From the NCBI RefSeq assembly GCF_000422905.1, contig NZ_AUGY01000016.1:51185-115184 (forward strand): a stretch of 64,000 bases of DNA. The letters run 5' to 3'. Shown here in pieces: positions 18,095-27,248 of the stretch. How positions within the stretch are numbered: position 1 is the first letter of the stretch; every line of letters starts with the position of its first letter. This stretch comes from Paenibacillus alginolyticus DSM 5050 = NBRC 15375 (GTDB taxonomy: Bacteria > Bacillota > Bacilli > Paenibacillales > NBRC-103111). Both the position numbers and the translations under genes were made by a program. The notes beneath the pieces are model-generated. The model had not been told where the DNA came from. It searched no databases and saw nothing but the letters and a program-made list of their open reading frames with translations.

Positions 18095-18121
18095 TACTGC
18101 TAATTGTATAAATTTTTACAT

Positions 18122-19372
18122 TTATAATGCGGTGAACATTTGACTCCTTGCAGGCACAGTCTCAGCGACAATGCGGCCTTGGCTCACCACATACCGACAA
18201 CTAGGCTGCTCACGAACAAGATCCATAGCATCATTTCCAGGCAGCATAATGAAGCTGGCGGGCTGGCCAAGCTTGAGCCCGTATTCCTTGAGCTGCAGGG
18301 TGTTCGCTGCACGTGTCGTGATCATACGCACAAGCTCTGCCACTTCTTCGCGCCCCGTCATATGCGCTAAATGAGCAGCGATATGGGCTGCTTGCAGCAT
18401 ATTCCCTGTACCCAGCGGGTAGAAAGGCGTCTGAATATCATCATGCGCAATGCTTACATTCACACCTGCCGACCATAATTCCTTTATCCGGGTAATGCCT
18501 CTACCTTTGGGATAGCCGTCGTATCTGCCCTGCATGGCACTATTGATAAGCGGACAACAAACAACATTCACACCCGAACGCGCCAGCAGTCCCTGCACCT
18601 TCTGGAAATAAGCTCCACTATAATAGGCTGCTGCGTTCGCATGCGCAGCTGTTACTCGCTCACGCAGTCCAGAACGAATCGCGAGATGGGCCACGTTTTC
18701 TAAGAACGTGGAGTGAGCATCGTCCATCTCATCGCAAAAAACATGGACGAAGCAGCCGTACTTTTCGGCTAGATTGAAGCAAATTTCCAGCGAAGCCAAA
18801 CCTTCCTCACGCGTAGGCTCAAGATGCGGAATCGCTCCTATGCCATCAACGCCAAGCTCAAGCGCTTGCTCCAGCCGACGCTCATTATCGGGACACGCGC
18901 GAATGCCATCTTGAGGAAACGCGATAACTTGCAGGTACATGTATGGCTTAACGCGCTCGCGCAAGGCAAGAAGTGCACGTAGTGCAGTCAGATTCGGATC
19001 TGAGATATCTGCTTGTGTGCGCACGTGAAGGATACCGGCAGCCATCTGCATCCGAAGCACCTTCTCTGCTCGTTCCGTGACGTCTTCGTAGGTGAGTGCT
19101 TGTTTCCGCTTTTGCCATAATCCGATGCCTTCGAATAGGGTCCCGCTCTCATTCCAGGCGGGCTCCCCTGCCGTTAGGACGGTGTCCAAATGAATATGGG
19201 ACTCCACAAACGGAGGGAGCAGCATGTGCCCAACGCCATCGATTTCGCGTTCACCCTGCTCGCCAATATGTCCAAGCATGGCGATTTTGCCGTTTTTTAC
19301 ACCGATATCTACAGGACCGAGGTCCTCTGAATGTCCAAGCCTACGCACATTACGAAATACAATATCCAGCAG
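18122..19372 (-). CDS. CodA-like amidohydrolase lacking one metal-binding histidine
   Basis: Close in layout to E. coli cytosine deaminase CodA: HIHLD metal motif, NESGTLFEGI, VIAFPQDG (substrate Gln), TAAHANA and SIAHDD all align. At the position of CodA His214 (CodA reads DVHCDE) this protein reads HVFCDE: a phenylalanine replaces the metal ligand, with a histidine two residues earlier. No standard start has a ribosome site. GAGGGGGAG lies just upstream of an in-frame CTG pair (19372, 19369) that adds the family's usual N-terminus (DIVFRNVRRLG); the first GTG is at 19348. So either CTG initiates or the start is lost. It is the last gene of the importer/catabolic operon. Deamination or ring opening of a heterocycle is possible if a metal still binds. 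Confidence 0.75.
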   Translation of the reverse strand: MLDIVFRNVRRLGHSEDLGPVDIGVKNGKIAMLGHIGEQGEREIDGVGHMLLPPFVESHIHLDTVLTAGEPAWNESGTLFEGIGLWQKRKQALTYEDVTERAEKVLRMQMAAGILHVRTQADISDPNLTALRALLALRERVKPYMYLQVIAFPQDGIRACPDNERRLEQALELGVDGIGAIPHLEPTREEGLASLEICFNLAEKYGCFVHVFCDEMDDAHSTFLENVAHLAIRSGLRERVTAAHANAAAYYSGAYFQKVQGLLARSGVNVVCCPLINSAMQGRYDGYPKGRGITRIKELWSAGVNVSIAHDDIQTPFYPLGTGNMLQAAHIAAHLAHMTGREEVAELVRMITTRAANTLQLKEYGLKLGQPASFIMLPGNDAMDLVREQPSCRYVVSQGRIVAETVPARSQMFTAL

Positions 19373-19401
19373 CTAACTCCCCCTCTTTACCTTGGTGCCG
19401 T

Positions 19402-20295
19402 TTAGTTATCCTTTTTCATCTCTGATTCGTGCCACGAACTAAGCAACCATTTGGCAAAAGCGTTGACTAAAAGGAAGAAAATAATGCCTAGCGCTGATGC
19501 TGAAAGTCCACAGGCGAATAAATAAGGTGTTTTTAAACGCGCAGCGGCATACGTTATCGCATAGCCAAGTCCGCCTTGGCCCCCACCGATACCGGCAATG
19601 TATTCACCGACAATAGCCCCGACTACGGATAAAGTACAGGAGATTTTAAGACCCGCTACAATATAAGGAAGGGCAGCTGGTATGCGCAGCCTCCACATTG
19701 TTTGAATCGGATTCGCATTGTATAAATAAAACAGGTTGCTCATATTTTGATCCGTGGAATTTAGACCGATTAATGTATTTGAAAGCATGGGGAAGAATCC
19801 GATTAAGAATGTAATAATGACAATCGCATTCACACCCGCATCGAACCATATCACAATGAGAGGGGCAATGGCGACAATCGGAATCGTTTGTAAAATAATC
19901 GCATATGGATATACACTCTTCTCGATCCATTTGGAGCTTGCCAATAAAATGGCGCCTGTGACACCTAATATAATACTGAGGAAAAATCCAAGCACAGCTT
20001 CCAGCGTCGTTGTCCTTACAGATACCCATAGTCCATGTCTGTTTTCTACGGCTGCTGCGACGATATCGGAAGGCTTAGGCACGAGATAAATAGGTGCTTT
20101 CACTAAATAAGCGATGAGTTCCCAGCCTCCAATGAAAACAACAAAAGCAACCAACGGCGGCAAAAGATGTTTAAGCAGCATCTGAAGCCTACGCCCTGAA
20201 GCACCGTCTTCCAATCGATTAGCCCAAGCCACCCGTTCGCGGGCAGGGAATATTTCATCCGGTAATATTTGCAGGTATTTAGAATCTACAGCCAT
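19402..20295 (-). CDS. ABC transporter permease (SsuC/TauC/ThiX family)
   Basis: 297 residues. A hydrophilic N-terminus of about 40 residues is followed by six membrane helices. The coupling EAA loop is RIPAALPYIVAGLKIS (about 215-230), and YLVPKPSDIVAA before the second helix is typical for nitrate/taurine/pyrimidine-type importers. It pairs with the ATPase at 21672 and the NMT1-type lipoprotein at 24895; an FAD oxidase gene is inserted between permease and ATPase. Transport of a small organic nitrogen or sulfur compound is implied by family. Confidence 0.88.
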   Translation of the reverse strand: MAVDSKYLQILPDEIFPARERVAWANRLEDGASGRRLQMLLKHLLPPLVAFVVFIGGWELIAYLVKAPIYLVPKPSDIVAAAVENRHGLWVSVRTTTLEAVLGFFLSIILGVTGAILLASSKWIEKSVYPYAIILQTIPIVAIAPLIVIWFDAGVNAIVIITFLIGFFPMLSNTLIGLNSTDQNMSNLFYLYNANPIQTMWRLRIPAALPYIVAGLKISCTLSVVGAIVGEYIAGIGGGQGGLGYAITYAAARLKTPYLFACGLSASALGIIFFLLVNAFAKWLLSSWHESEMKKDN

Positions 20296-20312
20296 TGTAC
20301 GTCCCCCTTCAT

Positions 20313-21662
20313 TTACATCTCATAAATGATTTTCCCTGGATTGAGCAGCCCACGCGGGTCATTCTCACGTTTCTTGCGCTCCATGCTGCCAACTTCACCG
20401 CGTCCGCCATGATCCAGCACCCAGGTATGAGGATCAAATATTTTCACGCCGATGGATTCACAATATTGAATAATCTCGTATAAGCGTTCTTCGCTTTCAA
20501 AGCGAACAATAGGAAGCGAATTAGGCGAGATTTCCCCACCGCTGCGTACCCATTCAAAATGCAAGTACACTTCTTCCCCATATGTATCTTTAATCTTCCG
20601 AATTTGTTCCATATAGGAATCCAGCTTAAAGCCAGCTTGCAGATACGTCATCGAAGGGTCCGTTTTCATTGCCCATAACGTCGTATGATTCCATGTAAAA
20701 TCCGACACCCCGATCGTTTTCCGGTAATTCTTAGCCTCAATCAGATGGCCGATGTGCCCGCCATAGCTTTGGGCAAGAGCTTCTACTAGCGGCAGCGTCT
20801 CCTCAGCAATTTCAAGCATGACAGCGGCCATACCCGACTTGATCACTTTGGCAAACGGAACGAAATACGAAGGAATTGGCCATTCCATGGGAGCAATAAG
20901 TCGTTTCAGAATAGCTTCCTCTCTTGCAAGAGCCTCACCGAATCGCATCGACTGCTCGAAGGTGTCGAAATTAGCAATTGCCTGAGCCCACTCGGTGCGA
21001 GGAGAAAGCGGGATGGTCACCTCAGTCAAAATACCGGTCGTCCCATAATTATGAATATAATCAAATAAGTCACGGCCTTGGATAACCAAGCGCTGAGGAG
21101 ATTCTTCCATGGTGTAAATAACGGCTTCCAGCACATTGCCATCCCACAGGTTTCCGTGGGTAATCGAGCCGATTCCGCCGGAACCACCACTTACAAAGCC
21201 GCCCACCGTCGCTTTGACATAAGTACTGGGGTAAATGCGAATTTCTTGCCCAACTTCGCGAGCCTTTTTATCAATGACACCTAGACGAACTCCACATTGT
21301 AAACGAGCAAACCCAGGCCCGATTTCGAGAATTTCATCCATTAGGCTTAAATCTAAGACAATGCCGCCCTGCAGGGGAACCGCCTGACCATAGTTGCCTG
21401 TACCGGCTCCTCGAACCGTAACGGGAATATTATGGCGGTAACCAAAGGCTAATACTTCTGCCACCTCAGTTTCGTTACGCGGTATGGCAACGACATCGGC
21501 CGCTTTCATATGCTGCAATTGACGATTAAGTACAGGGGAGTACCAGTAATAATCTTTAGAGAGCTTTTCTCTCGTTTCGCCATCAACAAACACGATTTCT
21601 TTCGCAAGCTGCTCCTGTATCTCTTTCTCCCAGCTAATATTCATGGCCATGGGCCTATTCAC
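20313..21662 (-). CDS. FAD-binding oxidase/dehydrogenase (GlcD type)
   Basis: 449 residues with a PCMH-type FAD domain: VTVRGAGTGNYGQAVPLQGGIVLDLS (about 77-102) for diphosphate binding and VGGFVSGGSGGIGSITHGNLWDGN (about 152-175) near the isoalloxazine. The C-terminal FAD-oxidase domain ends with the glycolate-oxidase-like DPRGLLNPGKII. These enzymes oxidise hydroxy acids or other small alcohols and amines, passing electrons to oxygen or a carrier. It lies between the ATPase (9 bp) and the permease (17 bp) in the catabolic operon, so it probably acts on the imported compound or a product of the amidohydrolases. An alternative start is M7, near a weak ribosome site. Confidence 0.85.
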   Translation of the reverse strand: MNRPMAMNISWEKEIQEQLAKEIVFVDGETREKLSKDYYWYSPVLNRQLQHMKAADVVAIPRNETEVAEVLAFGYRHNIPVTVRGAGTGNYGQAVPLQGGIVLDLSLMDEILEIGPGFARLQCGVRLGVIDKKAREVGQEIRIYPSTYVKATVGGFVSGGSGGIGSITHGNLWDGNVLEAVIYTMEESPQRLVIQGRDLFDYIHNYGTTGILTEVTIPLSPRTEWAQAIANFDTFEQSMRFGEALAREEAILKRLIAPMEWPIPSYFVPFAKVIKSGMAAVMLEIAEETLPLVEALAQSYGGHIGHLIEAKNYRKTIGVSDFTWNHTTLWAMKTDPSMTYLQAGFKLDSYMEQIRKIKDTYGEEVYLHFEWVRSGGEISPNSLPIVRFESEERLYEIIQYCESIGVKIFDPHTWVLDHGGRGEVGSMERKKRENDPRGLLNPGKIIYEM

Positions 21663-21671
21663 CCTTTCGTA

Positions 21672-22475
21672 TCAATGATCCAAAGCGGCAGATACTTCAC
21701 GAACTAAATCACTGAACTGCGTCGTTGTACGGAAGCTGTCATCTCGAGGAAAAGGGACTGGAATATCAATCCTTGCTGATATTTTACCGGGACGCGGTGT
21801 CATGACAACAACACTTGTGGATAAGAAGACCGATTCGAATACGTTATGCGTGACGAACAGCACAGTCATGGATGTATCCTGCTGCCAAATATTGAGCAGC
21901 TCCATTTGCAAGGTTTGACGCGTAATTTCGTCTAGGGCGCCGAAGGGCTCATCCATGAGAAGCAGCTTAGGTCTCGAAATGAGGGCACGCGCGATGGAGA
22001 CACGCATCTTCATCCCTCCAGAGAGCTGTCTAGGCAGCACCTTCATATAGTCCTTCAAGCCGACCAGCTCCAACACGCGCTGAGCCTCTTCTTTCTGTGT
22101 CTTCTTATCTACTCCGCGCAATTCTAGCGGCAATCTTACGTTAGCTTCTACCGTAGACCAAGGCAGCAGCGTATGATCTTGGAAAACAAAGGCGATATCA
22201 CTTTGTTTGCGCGCTTCTTTGGGCGTCGTTCCGAATACGTCTAAGGTCCCTTTACTCGGCTTGGCAAGACCTGTGATCATTTTGAAAATCGTTGATTTCC
22301 CACATCCAGACGGACCAACAAAACAAAGGAACTCCCCTTCTTGTATCGTTAAATTCACATCTTGCAAGGCAATTGTTCCGTTTGGGTACGTCTTAGAGAG
22401 ATTCTCCATACTTACGAATTTAGGGCCGGATACTTGTGAACTGGATGTATCGATCAGAGAAGAATTCATAGCCAT
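21672..22475 (-). CDS. ABC transporter ATP-binding protein (SsuB/TauB/ThiZ family)
   Basis: 267 residues with Walker A GPSGCGKST, Q-loop FQDHTLLPW (the W after LLP is typical of nitrate/taurine/pyrimidine importers), signature LSGGMKMRVSIARAL, Walker B LLLMDEPFGALDE and H-loop FVTHNVFE. It supplies energy for the permease at 19402. The creatininase-family gene lies upstream and the FAD oxidase 9 bp downstream. Confidence 0.92.
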   Translation of the reverse strand: MAMNSSLIDTSSSQVSGPKFVSMENLSKTYPNGTIALQDVNLTIQEGEFLCFVGPSGCGKSTIFKMITGLAKPSKGTLDVFGTTPKEARKQSDIAFVFQDHTLLPWSTVEANVRLPLELRGVDKKTQKEEAQRVLELVGLKDYMKVLPRQLSGGMKMRVSIARALISRPKLLLMDEPFGALDEITRQTLQMELLNIWQQDTSMTVLFVTHNVFESVFLSTSVVVMTPRPGKISARIDIPVPFPRDDSFRTTTQFSDLVREVSAALDH

Positions 22476-22516
22476 TTACTTCATCTCCTGTATGTGATTT
22501 TTGGAACTTTCCTCCG

Positions 22517-23368
22517 TTATTGTTCCTTTTTCAATGACTTCATCTCAAAAGCTTGAAAGGTGAGCAGCGCCTCGGCAATATGTGCACCGTACTTTGCAGC
22601 CATCGCATGGCCTTTCGTTATCGTTGCTTGTGTGGCATCACCAGAAATGCCCGAATGAGATAAATCATCCATGACCCAAGCAAAAGCACGATTGCGAAAG
22701 CTCAAATAACGCGAATCCGGGTAATTCGGATATTCCGTAGGAGCAAGCTCCATATGGACCCAATCAGGCTTAGCAGACATCACTAAGGAAGTTTCCATGT
22801 CACCCGCATGAATACCAGCCTGCTTCTCCAGCGGCGTTATCCACTCATCAGCGGCACCAAGTCCGCCAGGATCTAATCGAAATACAGCCAGCCCCGTTTC
22901 AATGCGGATTTCCCGGCCCATCATATTTAATAAATCCGTGTTGCCCCCGTGCGTGTTCACTAGCACCAATTTCTGAAACCCGCTTTTACGCAGGCTTTTC
23001 GCTATATCCATCACGACAGCCATTAAAGTAGTTGCTGATAACGTTATGGTCCCTGGATGGCCAAGGTGCTCTGTACTTTTGCCATACGGAATGGCTGGAA
23101 GCAGCCATATATTCGCATCATCGGGAAGCTGTTCGAAAGCCTCGGTCAAGAGCACTTCGGAAATTAACGTATCAGTAAACACCGGCATATGCGGACCATG
23201 CTGCTCTATCGCGCCAACTGGCAGAACGATGAGCGCATCATCTTTGGGAACCTGAGCAACCTCGAGCTTACTTAAGCGGGGAAAAAAGCAGCGATCCCAC
23301 GCCTTACCTTGATAGCGATTGAATGACAAGCTGAGCACCTCCGAATGAGTGGACATTATTGTACGCAT
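22517..23368 (-). CDS. Creatininase family protein
   Basis: 283 residues. Metal-binding and active-site segments of the creatininase/FAPy-deformylase/MftE family are present: VLPVGAIEQHGPHMPVFTDT (Glu-x-x-Gly-x-His pattern, then Asp), YGKSTEHLGHPGTITL, VNTHGGNTDLL and a C-terminal GISGDATQATITKGHAM. Members cleave cyclic or linear amides (creatinine to creatine, FAPy deformylation, cyclic ureides). In this operon, next to two CodA-like amidohydrolases, ring opening or deformylation of the imported heterocycle is likely. The exact substrate is not determinable. Confidence 0.85.
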   Translation of the reverse strand: MRTIMSTHSEVLSLSFNRYQGKAWDRCFFPRLSKLEVAQVPKDDALIVLPVGAIEQHGPHMPVFTDTLISEVLLTEAFEQLPDDANIWLLPAIPYGKSTEHLGHPGTITLSATTLMAVVMDIAKSLRKSGFQKLVLVNTHGGNTDLLNMMGREIRIETGLAVFRLDPGGLGAADEWITPLEKQAGIHAGDMETSLVMSAKPDWVHMELAPTEYPNYPDSRYLSFRNRAFAWVMDDLSHSGISGDATQATITKGHAMAAKYGAHIAEALLTFQAFEMKSLKKEQ

Positions 23369-23477
23369 AAGCTCTTATGAAAAAAGACCCAGACTCAGAG
23401 TGAAGAGTGGATCTTAAGCTTTCAAATTAGCATCGTTCAAAATTAAGGAGAGACTAACAGGTTAGCCATTAAGCTGC

Positions 23478-24857
23478 TCACCCTTTCGCGAATTCATGGT
23501 TATGGAAGGATACATTCTCACTTACTTCTTGCCAAAAATGAGCTAAGGCCTTATCCTGCCACTCCGTTTTTTTTGCAGCCATCCGCACAAAGCTTCCTTG
23601 ACTATATACAAAGCGGCGTTCAGGCAGCATGGTAAAGAGCTCTTCCGGCGTACTTCCGTCCAAGATAACAAAATTCGCCATGTTGCCAGCCTTCACCGCA
23701 TAGGCGGTGAGACCCAACACCTTTGCAGGCACATCTGTGATCATGCGCAGCAGTGTGCGAAGATCATCCGGTCGCCCCATATGAGCGGCATAGGAGCCAA
23801 TAAGAGCAATTTGCAATAAATCGCCTCTGCCAAAAGGGTGAAAAGGATCGTGAATATTATCAGAAGCGACAGCAATAGGAATGCCTGCTTCCCAAATCTC
23901 CTTCAAACGAGTTACGCCACGTCTAACGGGGAAACTGTCATGCCTTCCTTGCAAATACAAATTAACTGCAGGTAAGGAGACTGCTTTGAGCCTCGCGTCA
24001 GCCATGCGTTCAATGATGCCGTGAGCATCCTGATTCGTCATCGAAGCTAACGCACATAAATGATCGACAGTAACTCTTCCTGAATACCCCTCTGATTTCG
24101 TTCGCAAAGCAATATGATCAATGGTGCGCATGGCTGGATTGTCTGTTTCATCACAATGCAGATCAATTGGCACATCATATTTCTCTGCTAATTTGAATAT
24201 ATAATCGATATCTTCCTTAGGGGTTAATGACAAGTGCGGTGCTCCACCAATCCCATCAACGCCCATCTTTAGTGCTTCCTCCACGGCATCAGCATCTAGT
24301 GACATGAAATTGTAGGGACACATCGGAAACAGCTGTAAGCTGATATAAGGCACTAATGCTTCTTTGGCTTCCAAAGCAGCCTCAATTGTGCGTAATGCTA
24401 CTTCTCGAGAGGCTCTCAAATTAAAATCAAGATGTGTGCGAATGTGCGTTGTACCAAAAGACAAAGCTTGCAAAGCCGAACGCATGATTCTTGATTTAAT
24501 CTCATTTTTGGTAAAAGACGGTGATGCACTTGAGTAATTGCGTACAGCCTCCTCTAATGTCCCACTCCGGTTCTCAACCGAGGTTAGCGAGAAAGATTTG
24601 TCTAAATGCATATGAGCATCTACGAAGCCAGGCAGTAGTATTTTTCCCTCAAGATCAATGAACGAGACGCTCGATTGGCCTGTACCCAGCTGCGGGTTCC
24701 ATTGCTCCAATGACACTGCATTAGAATGGGCAGCATTAGCTTCTTGCTTCTGAATCTGAGTCCAAATGCCTTCACGAATCGAGAGACGAAACAAATGCCC
24801 CTCATCCTCCACTGGCAATCGAACGTTCACTAAATCCATATTCATATTAGAAGCCAA
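23478..24857 (-). CDS. CodA-like amidohydrolase (complete metal site)
   Basis: 459 residues. In contrast to its paralogue at 18122, all expected CodA-type residues are present: HMHLD, LFPMCP (in place of the CodA FPQEG segment), IDLHCDETD (the His missing in the paralogue), VDHLCALASM and VASDNIHDPFHPFG. The start is taken as TTG 24857, 8 bp after AGGAGG; the GTG at 24866 would directly abut the ribosome site. Deamination or hydrolysis of a cytosine- or creatinine-like ring is the family function. The loss of the substrate-binding Gln seen in CodA suggests a different ligand. Confidence 0.82.
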   Translation of the reverse strand: MASNMNMDLVNVRLPVEDEGHLFRLSIREGIWTQIQKQEANAAHSNAVSLEQWNPQLGTGQSSVSFIDLEGKILLPGFVDAHMHLDKSFSLTSVENRSGTLEEAVRNYSSASPSFTKNEIKSRIMRSALQALSFGTTHIRTHLDFNLRASREVALRTIEAALEAKEALVPYISLQLFPMCPYNFMSLDADAVEEALKMGVDGIGGAPHLSLTPKEDIDYIFKLAEKYDVPIDLHCDETDNPAMRTIDHIALRTKSEGYSGRVTVDHLCALASMTNQDAHGIIERMADARLKAVSLPAVNLYLQGRHDSFPVRRGVTRLKEIWEAGIPIAVASDNIHDPFHPFGRGDLLQIALIGSYAAHMGRPDDLRTLLRMITDVPAKVLGLTAYAVKAGNMANFVILDGSTPEELFTMLPERRFVYSQGSFVRMAAKKTEWQDKALAHFWQEVSENVSFHNHEFAKG

Positions 24858-24894
24858 TGCCGCCACCTCCTGATTATTTCTTCAACTTTATTTC

Positions 24895-25995
24895 TTACTT
24901 CTTAGGTAGAAATTGCGTTGTGAACACTTTGTCGATGTTCTCTGCTGTTTTTAGAACACCTACATCAACAAGCTGCTTCTGAACTTCTGTCCAGCGTTCT
25001 TTGGTCATTACTCCTGTTCCCTTGGACGCTGCATCTCCGCCGAATACGAAGTCCATCTCTTTAGCAGCGCTAAATTTCATCATATCTAAGCCCATATCTG
25101 GATTCTTCACTTGAATGGAAGGATTAATCTCCTCGGAATGATCCTTGTAATAATCCCAACCTTTAACCGTAGCTTCGACGAAAGCTTTTACTTGGTCAGG
25201 ATGTTCAGCAATCATTTTCTCCGTCGTGAAGTATACACCAGCGTAAATGTTGTAACCGGAATCGGCAACCAGGAGCGTACCGTGCTCTACCTTTTGCTGA
25301 GAAAGAGTGAATGGTTCAGAAGTTACATATCCTTGTGTAAGAGCTTTTGGATCGCTGACAAAGTTAACTAATTGACCTGTATATTTCATTTCTTGGGCAC
25401 TGTCTAATTTGTATTTCTTCTTAATAAATTGCCAAAAGCTGGCCGTTGAAGCCACATACACCTTATGTCCGTTTAAATCACCAAAATCTTTAATCGCAGT
25501 ATCTTCTTTATGAAAAAACACAGCTTGTGGACTCTTTTGCATGGAGGTTGCGATAGCTACAATCGGAATACCCTCTTGTCTGGCTACCAGGATATCATCA
25601 CCATTCGCCATACCGAATTGCGCTTTGCCTGAAGCGACGATTTGTGTAGAAGAAACCTGCGGACCTCCCGGCATGAGCGTCATATCGAATCCTGCGTCTT
25701 TGTAGAATCCTTTGGCCAAGGCCGCAAAGTTCCCGCCATGTTCGGGTTCGGCGAACCAGTTTAAAACAACCGTTGCAGGTACGACTGCTTTAGTAGCTGT
25801 AGTTGAAGCCGGTGAAGCTGCTGGAGCAGCGGAAGCCGTCGCTTGCGCCAATGGTGCTGTAGATGGCGCTGACGTTGAAACCGAGGAGCCTGCGTTACCG
25901 CATGCGGCGAGCATACTTGAGATCATAACTAAGCTAATGGACAAAATAACCGGGCGTTTCGCTGCAAGCGGGTTAGTAAGATTAAATGGTTTCAT
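24895..25995 (-). CDS. NMT1/ThiY-like ABC substrate-binding lipoprotein
   Basis: 366 residues from ATG 25995, behind GGAGGGGAAG. The signal peptide ends in the lipobox LAAC. A low-complexity Ala/Ser/Pro/Thr tether (about 38-75) precedes an NMT1-type domain starting VVLNWFAEPEHGGNFAALAKGFY, with GGPQVSSTQIVASGKAQFGMANGDD, as in ThiY and related pyrimidine or riboflavin-precursor binding proteins. It is first in the transcript that continues through the amidohydrolase and creatininase genes and is preceded by a good sigma-A-like promoter. The ligand is probably a small ring compound; this is inferred from family and neighbours. Confidence 0.88.
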   Translation of the reverse strand: MKPFNLTNPLAAKRPVILSISLVMISSMLAACGNAGSSVSTSAPSTAPLAQATASAAPAASPASTTATKAVVPATVVLNWFAEPEHGGNFAALAKGFYKDAGFDMTLMPGGPQVSSTQIVASGKAQFGMANGDDILVARQEGIPIVAIATSMQKSPQAVFFHKEDTAIKDFGDLNGHKVYVASTASFWQFIKKKYKLDSAQEMKYTGQLVNFVSDPKALTQGYVTSEPFTLSQQKVEHGTLLVADSGYNIYAGVYFTTEKMIAEHPDQVKAFVEATVKGWDYYKDHSEEINPSIQVKNPDMGLDMMKFSAAKEMDFVFGGDAASKGTGVMTKERWTEVQKQLVDVGVLKTAENIDKVFTTQFLPKK

Positions 25996-26053
25996 ATTAA
26001 ACTTCCCCTCCATATTTGGTTTCTCTACAAAAGAACATATCAATCTTTAGTCA

Positions 26054-26083
26054 AATATAGAGTTGATAGCCTGTTCAAGTCAA
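26054..26083 (-). promoter_or_regulatory. Sigma-A-like promoter for the importer operon
   Basis: A minus-strand TTGACT (complement of 26078-26083), 18 bp, then TATATT (complement of 26054-26059), 60-90 bp before the lipoprotein start. No gene lies in the 200-bp gap to the Rieske gene. Confidence 0.5.
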
Positions 26084-26195
26084 CGAATAGACTAACGTTT
26101 TGTATTTTCACACAATAAAAGTACGTCTTTTTATTACTTTTCCAAGAGTTATTTTAAATAAATGCACTAATATATCATAGAACACGAACATTCAC

Positions 26196-27200
26196 TCAAA
26201 TTGTACCAACAACCACACCTAATTCTTTCAACCAACGACGATACGCAATGGAGAAACGATCTACCTTATGGTTGAGTTCGACCTGCAGGTCCAGCGGAAG
26301 CAGCTCCGGCTTCTGAGTCTCGATTACCCTCGCATCTTGTTCAAACACGATATCCTGGAAGCGAATAAAATTGGCATCATCAACGTCATAGGCATAATTC
26401 CGCGAAACCATCATGAACACGACACATTCTTCTGCAGCCACAGGCAATACCGTCAACATAATCCACAAAGTTTGGCCATTGCTCGGATCTGCCTTGGACA
26501 ATCGAGCGGATAAAGGCCGATAAACTTCTTTCATATAAACGTAAGTCGTCCCTTCACTCTTATCCGAGCCAGAATGGGCAACCGGTTGAAAGATCGGAAT
26601 ATTTTCGATATAAATGCGTTCCTTCTCTTTGATAACCTGAAAGTCGGGCAGCTCCGCATAGTCGGGGTGTCCGAGCAGATTCTGATGGACGAACATCAAA
26701 TGTGCAAAGTCTGTGAAATTCTCAATAACCCTTGTCCCAGCTGCCTCAACTTTGTAGGGGCCGCATGGTAATGGACGAAACTCCGGATTAGCAAACTCTT
26801 CGAAATGAGGCAAAGGTGCCACGGGTTCACCTATACATACCCAGATGAAGCCATACTTCTCTTCACAGGCATAGGTTTGCGCTTTAGCTCTGAGAGGAAT
26901 TTTCTCCCCCTTCGGCTGCGCCGGAATACAGACACATTGCCCAGATGAATCATACTGCCAGCCATGGTATGGACAGACAAGGACATCATCTTGTACCCAC
27001 CCTTTGGAAAGCATTGCTCCACGGTGAACGCAAAGATCTTGCATCGCATAAACCCCTTTGCTAGAGCGGTAAATGGCTACTCTTTCACCCAAAATGATGA
27101 CACCCACAGGTTGGTCTTTCAGCTCAGACGCGAGGTACACAGCATGCCAATCATTTTCAAGTACAGGATCATGTAGACGTTGTAAAGCCATTGAAATCAT
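26196..27200 (-). CDS. Rieske [2Fe-2S] ring-hydroxylating oxygenase, alpha subunit
   Basis: 334 residues. The Rieske site is CVHRG (C at about 57, H at 59) and CPYHGW (about 77-80), the usual Cys-x-His...Cys-x-x-His. The catalytic domain carries FTDFAHLMFVHQNLLG, matching the Asp-x-x-His-x(4)-His mononuclear iron motif. No ferredoxin or reductase gene is visible in the window, so electrons must come from elsewhere. It lies 48 bp after an SsnA-like deaminase gene and ahead of the importer operon; oxygenation or N-demethylation of the imported ring is the likely role. VanA-type and caffeine/s-triazine-type demethylases are family relatives. Confidence 0.88.
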   Translation of the reverse strand: MISMALQRLHDPVLENDWHAVYLASELKDQPVGVIILGERVAIYRSSKGVYAMQDLCVHRGAMLSKGWVQDDVLVCPYHGWQYDSSGQCVCIPAQPKGEKIPLRAKAQTYACEEKYGFIWVCIGEPVAPLPHFEEFANPEFRPLPCGPYKVEAAGTRVIENFTDFAHLMFVHQNLLGHPDYAELPDFQVIKEKERIYIENIPIFQPVAHSGSDKSEGTTYVYMKEVYRPLSARLSKADPSNGQTLWIMLTVLPVAAEECVVFMMVSRNYAYDVDDANFIRFQDIVFEQDARVIETQKPELLPLDLQVELNHKVDRFSIAYRRWLKELGVVVGTI

Positions 27201-27248
27201 CCTCCTTATCGTTTCTGAAAATTTGTTTAGCGCAAGCTTTAAGATGAA

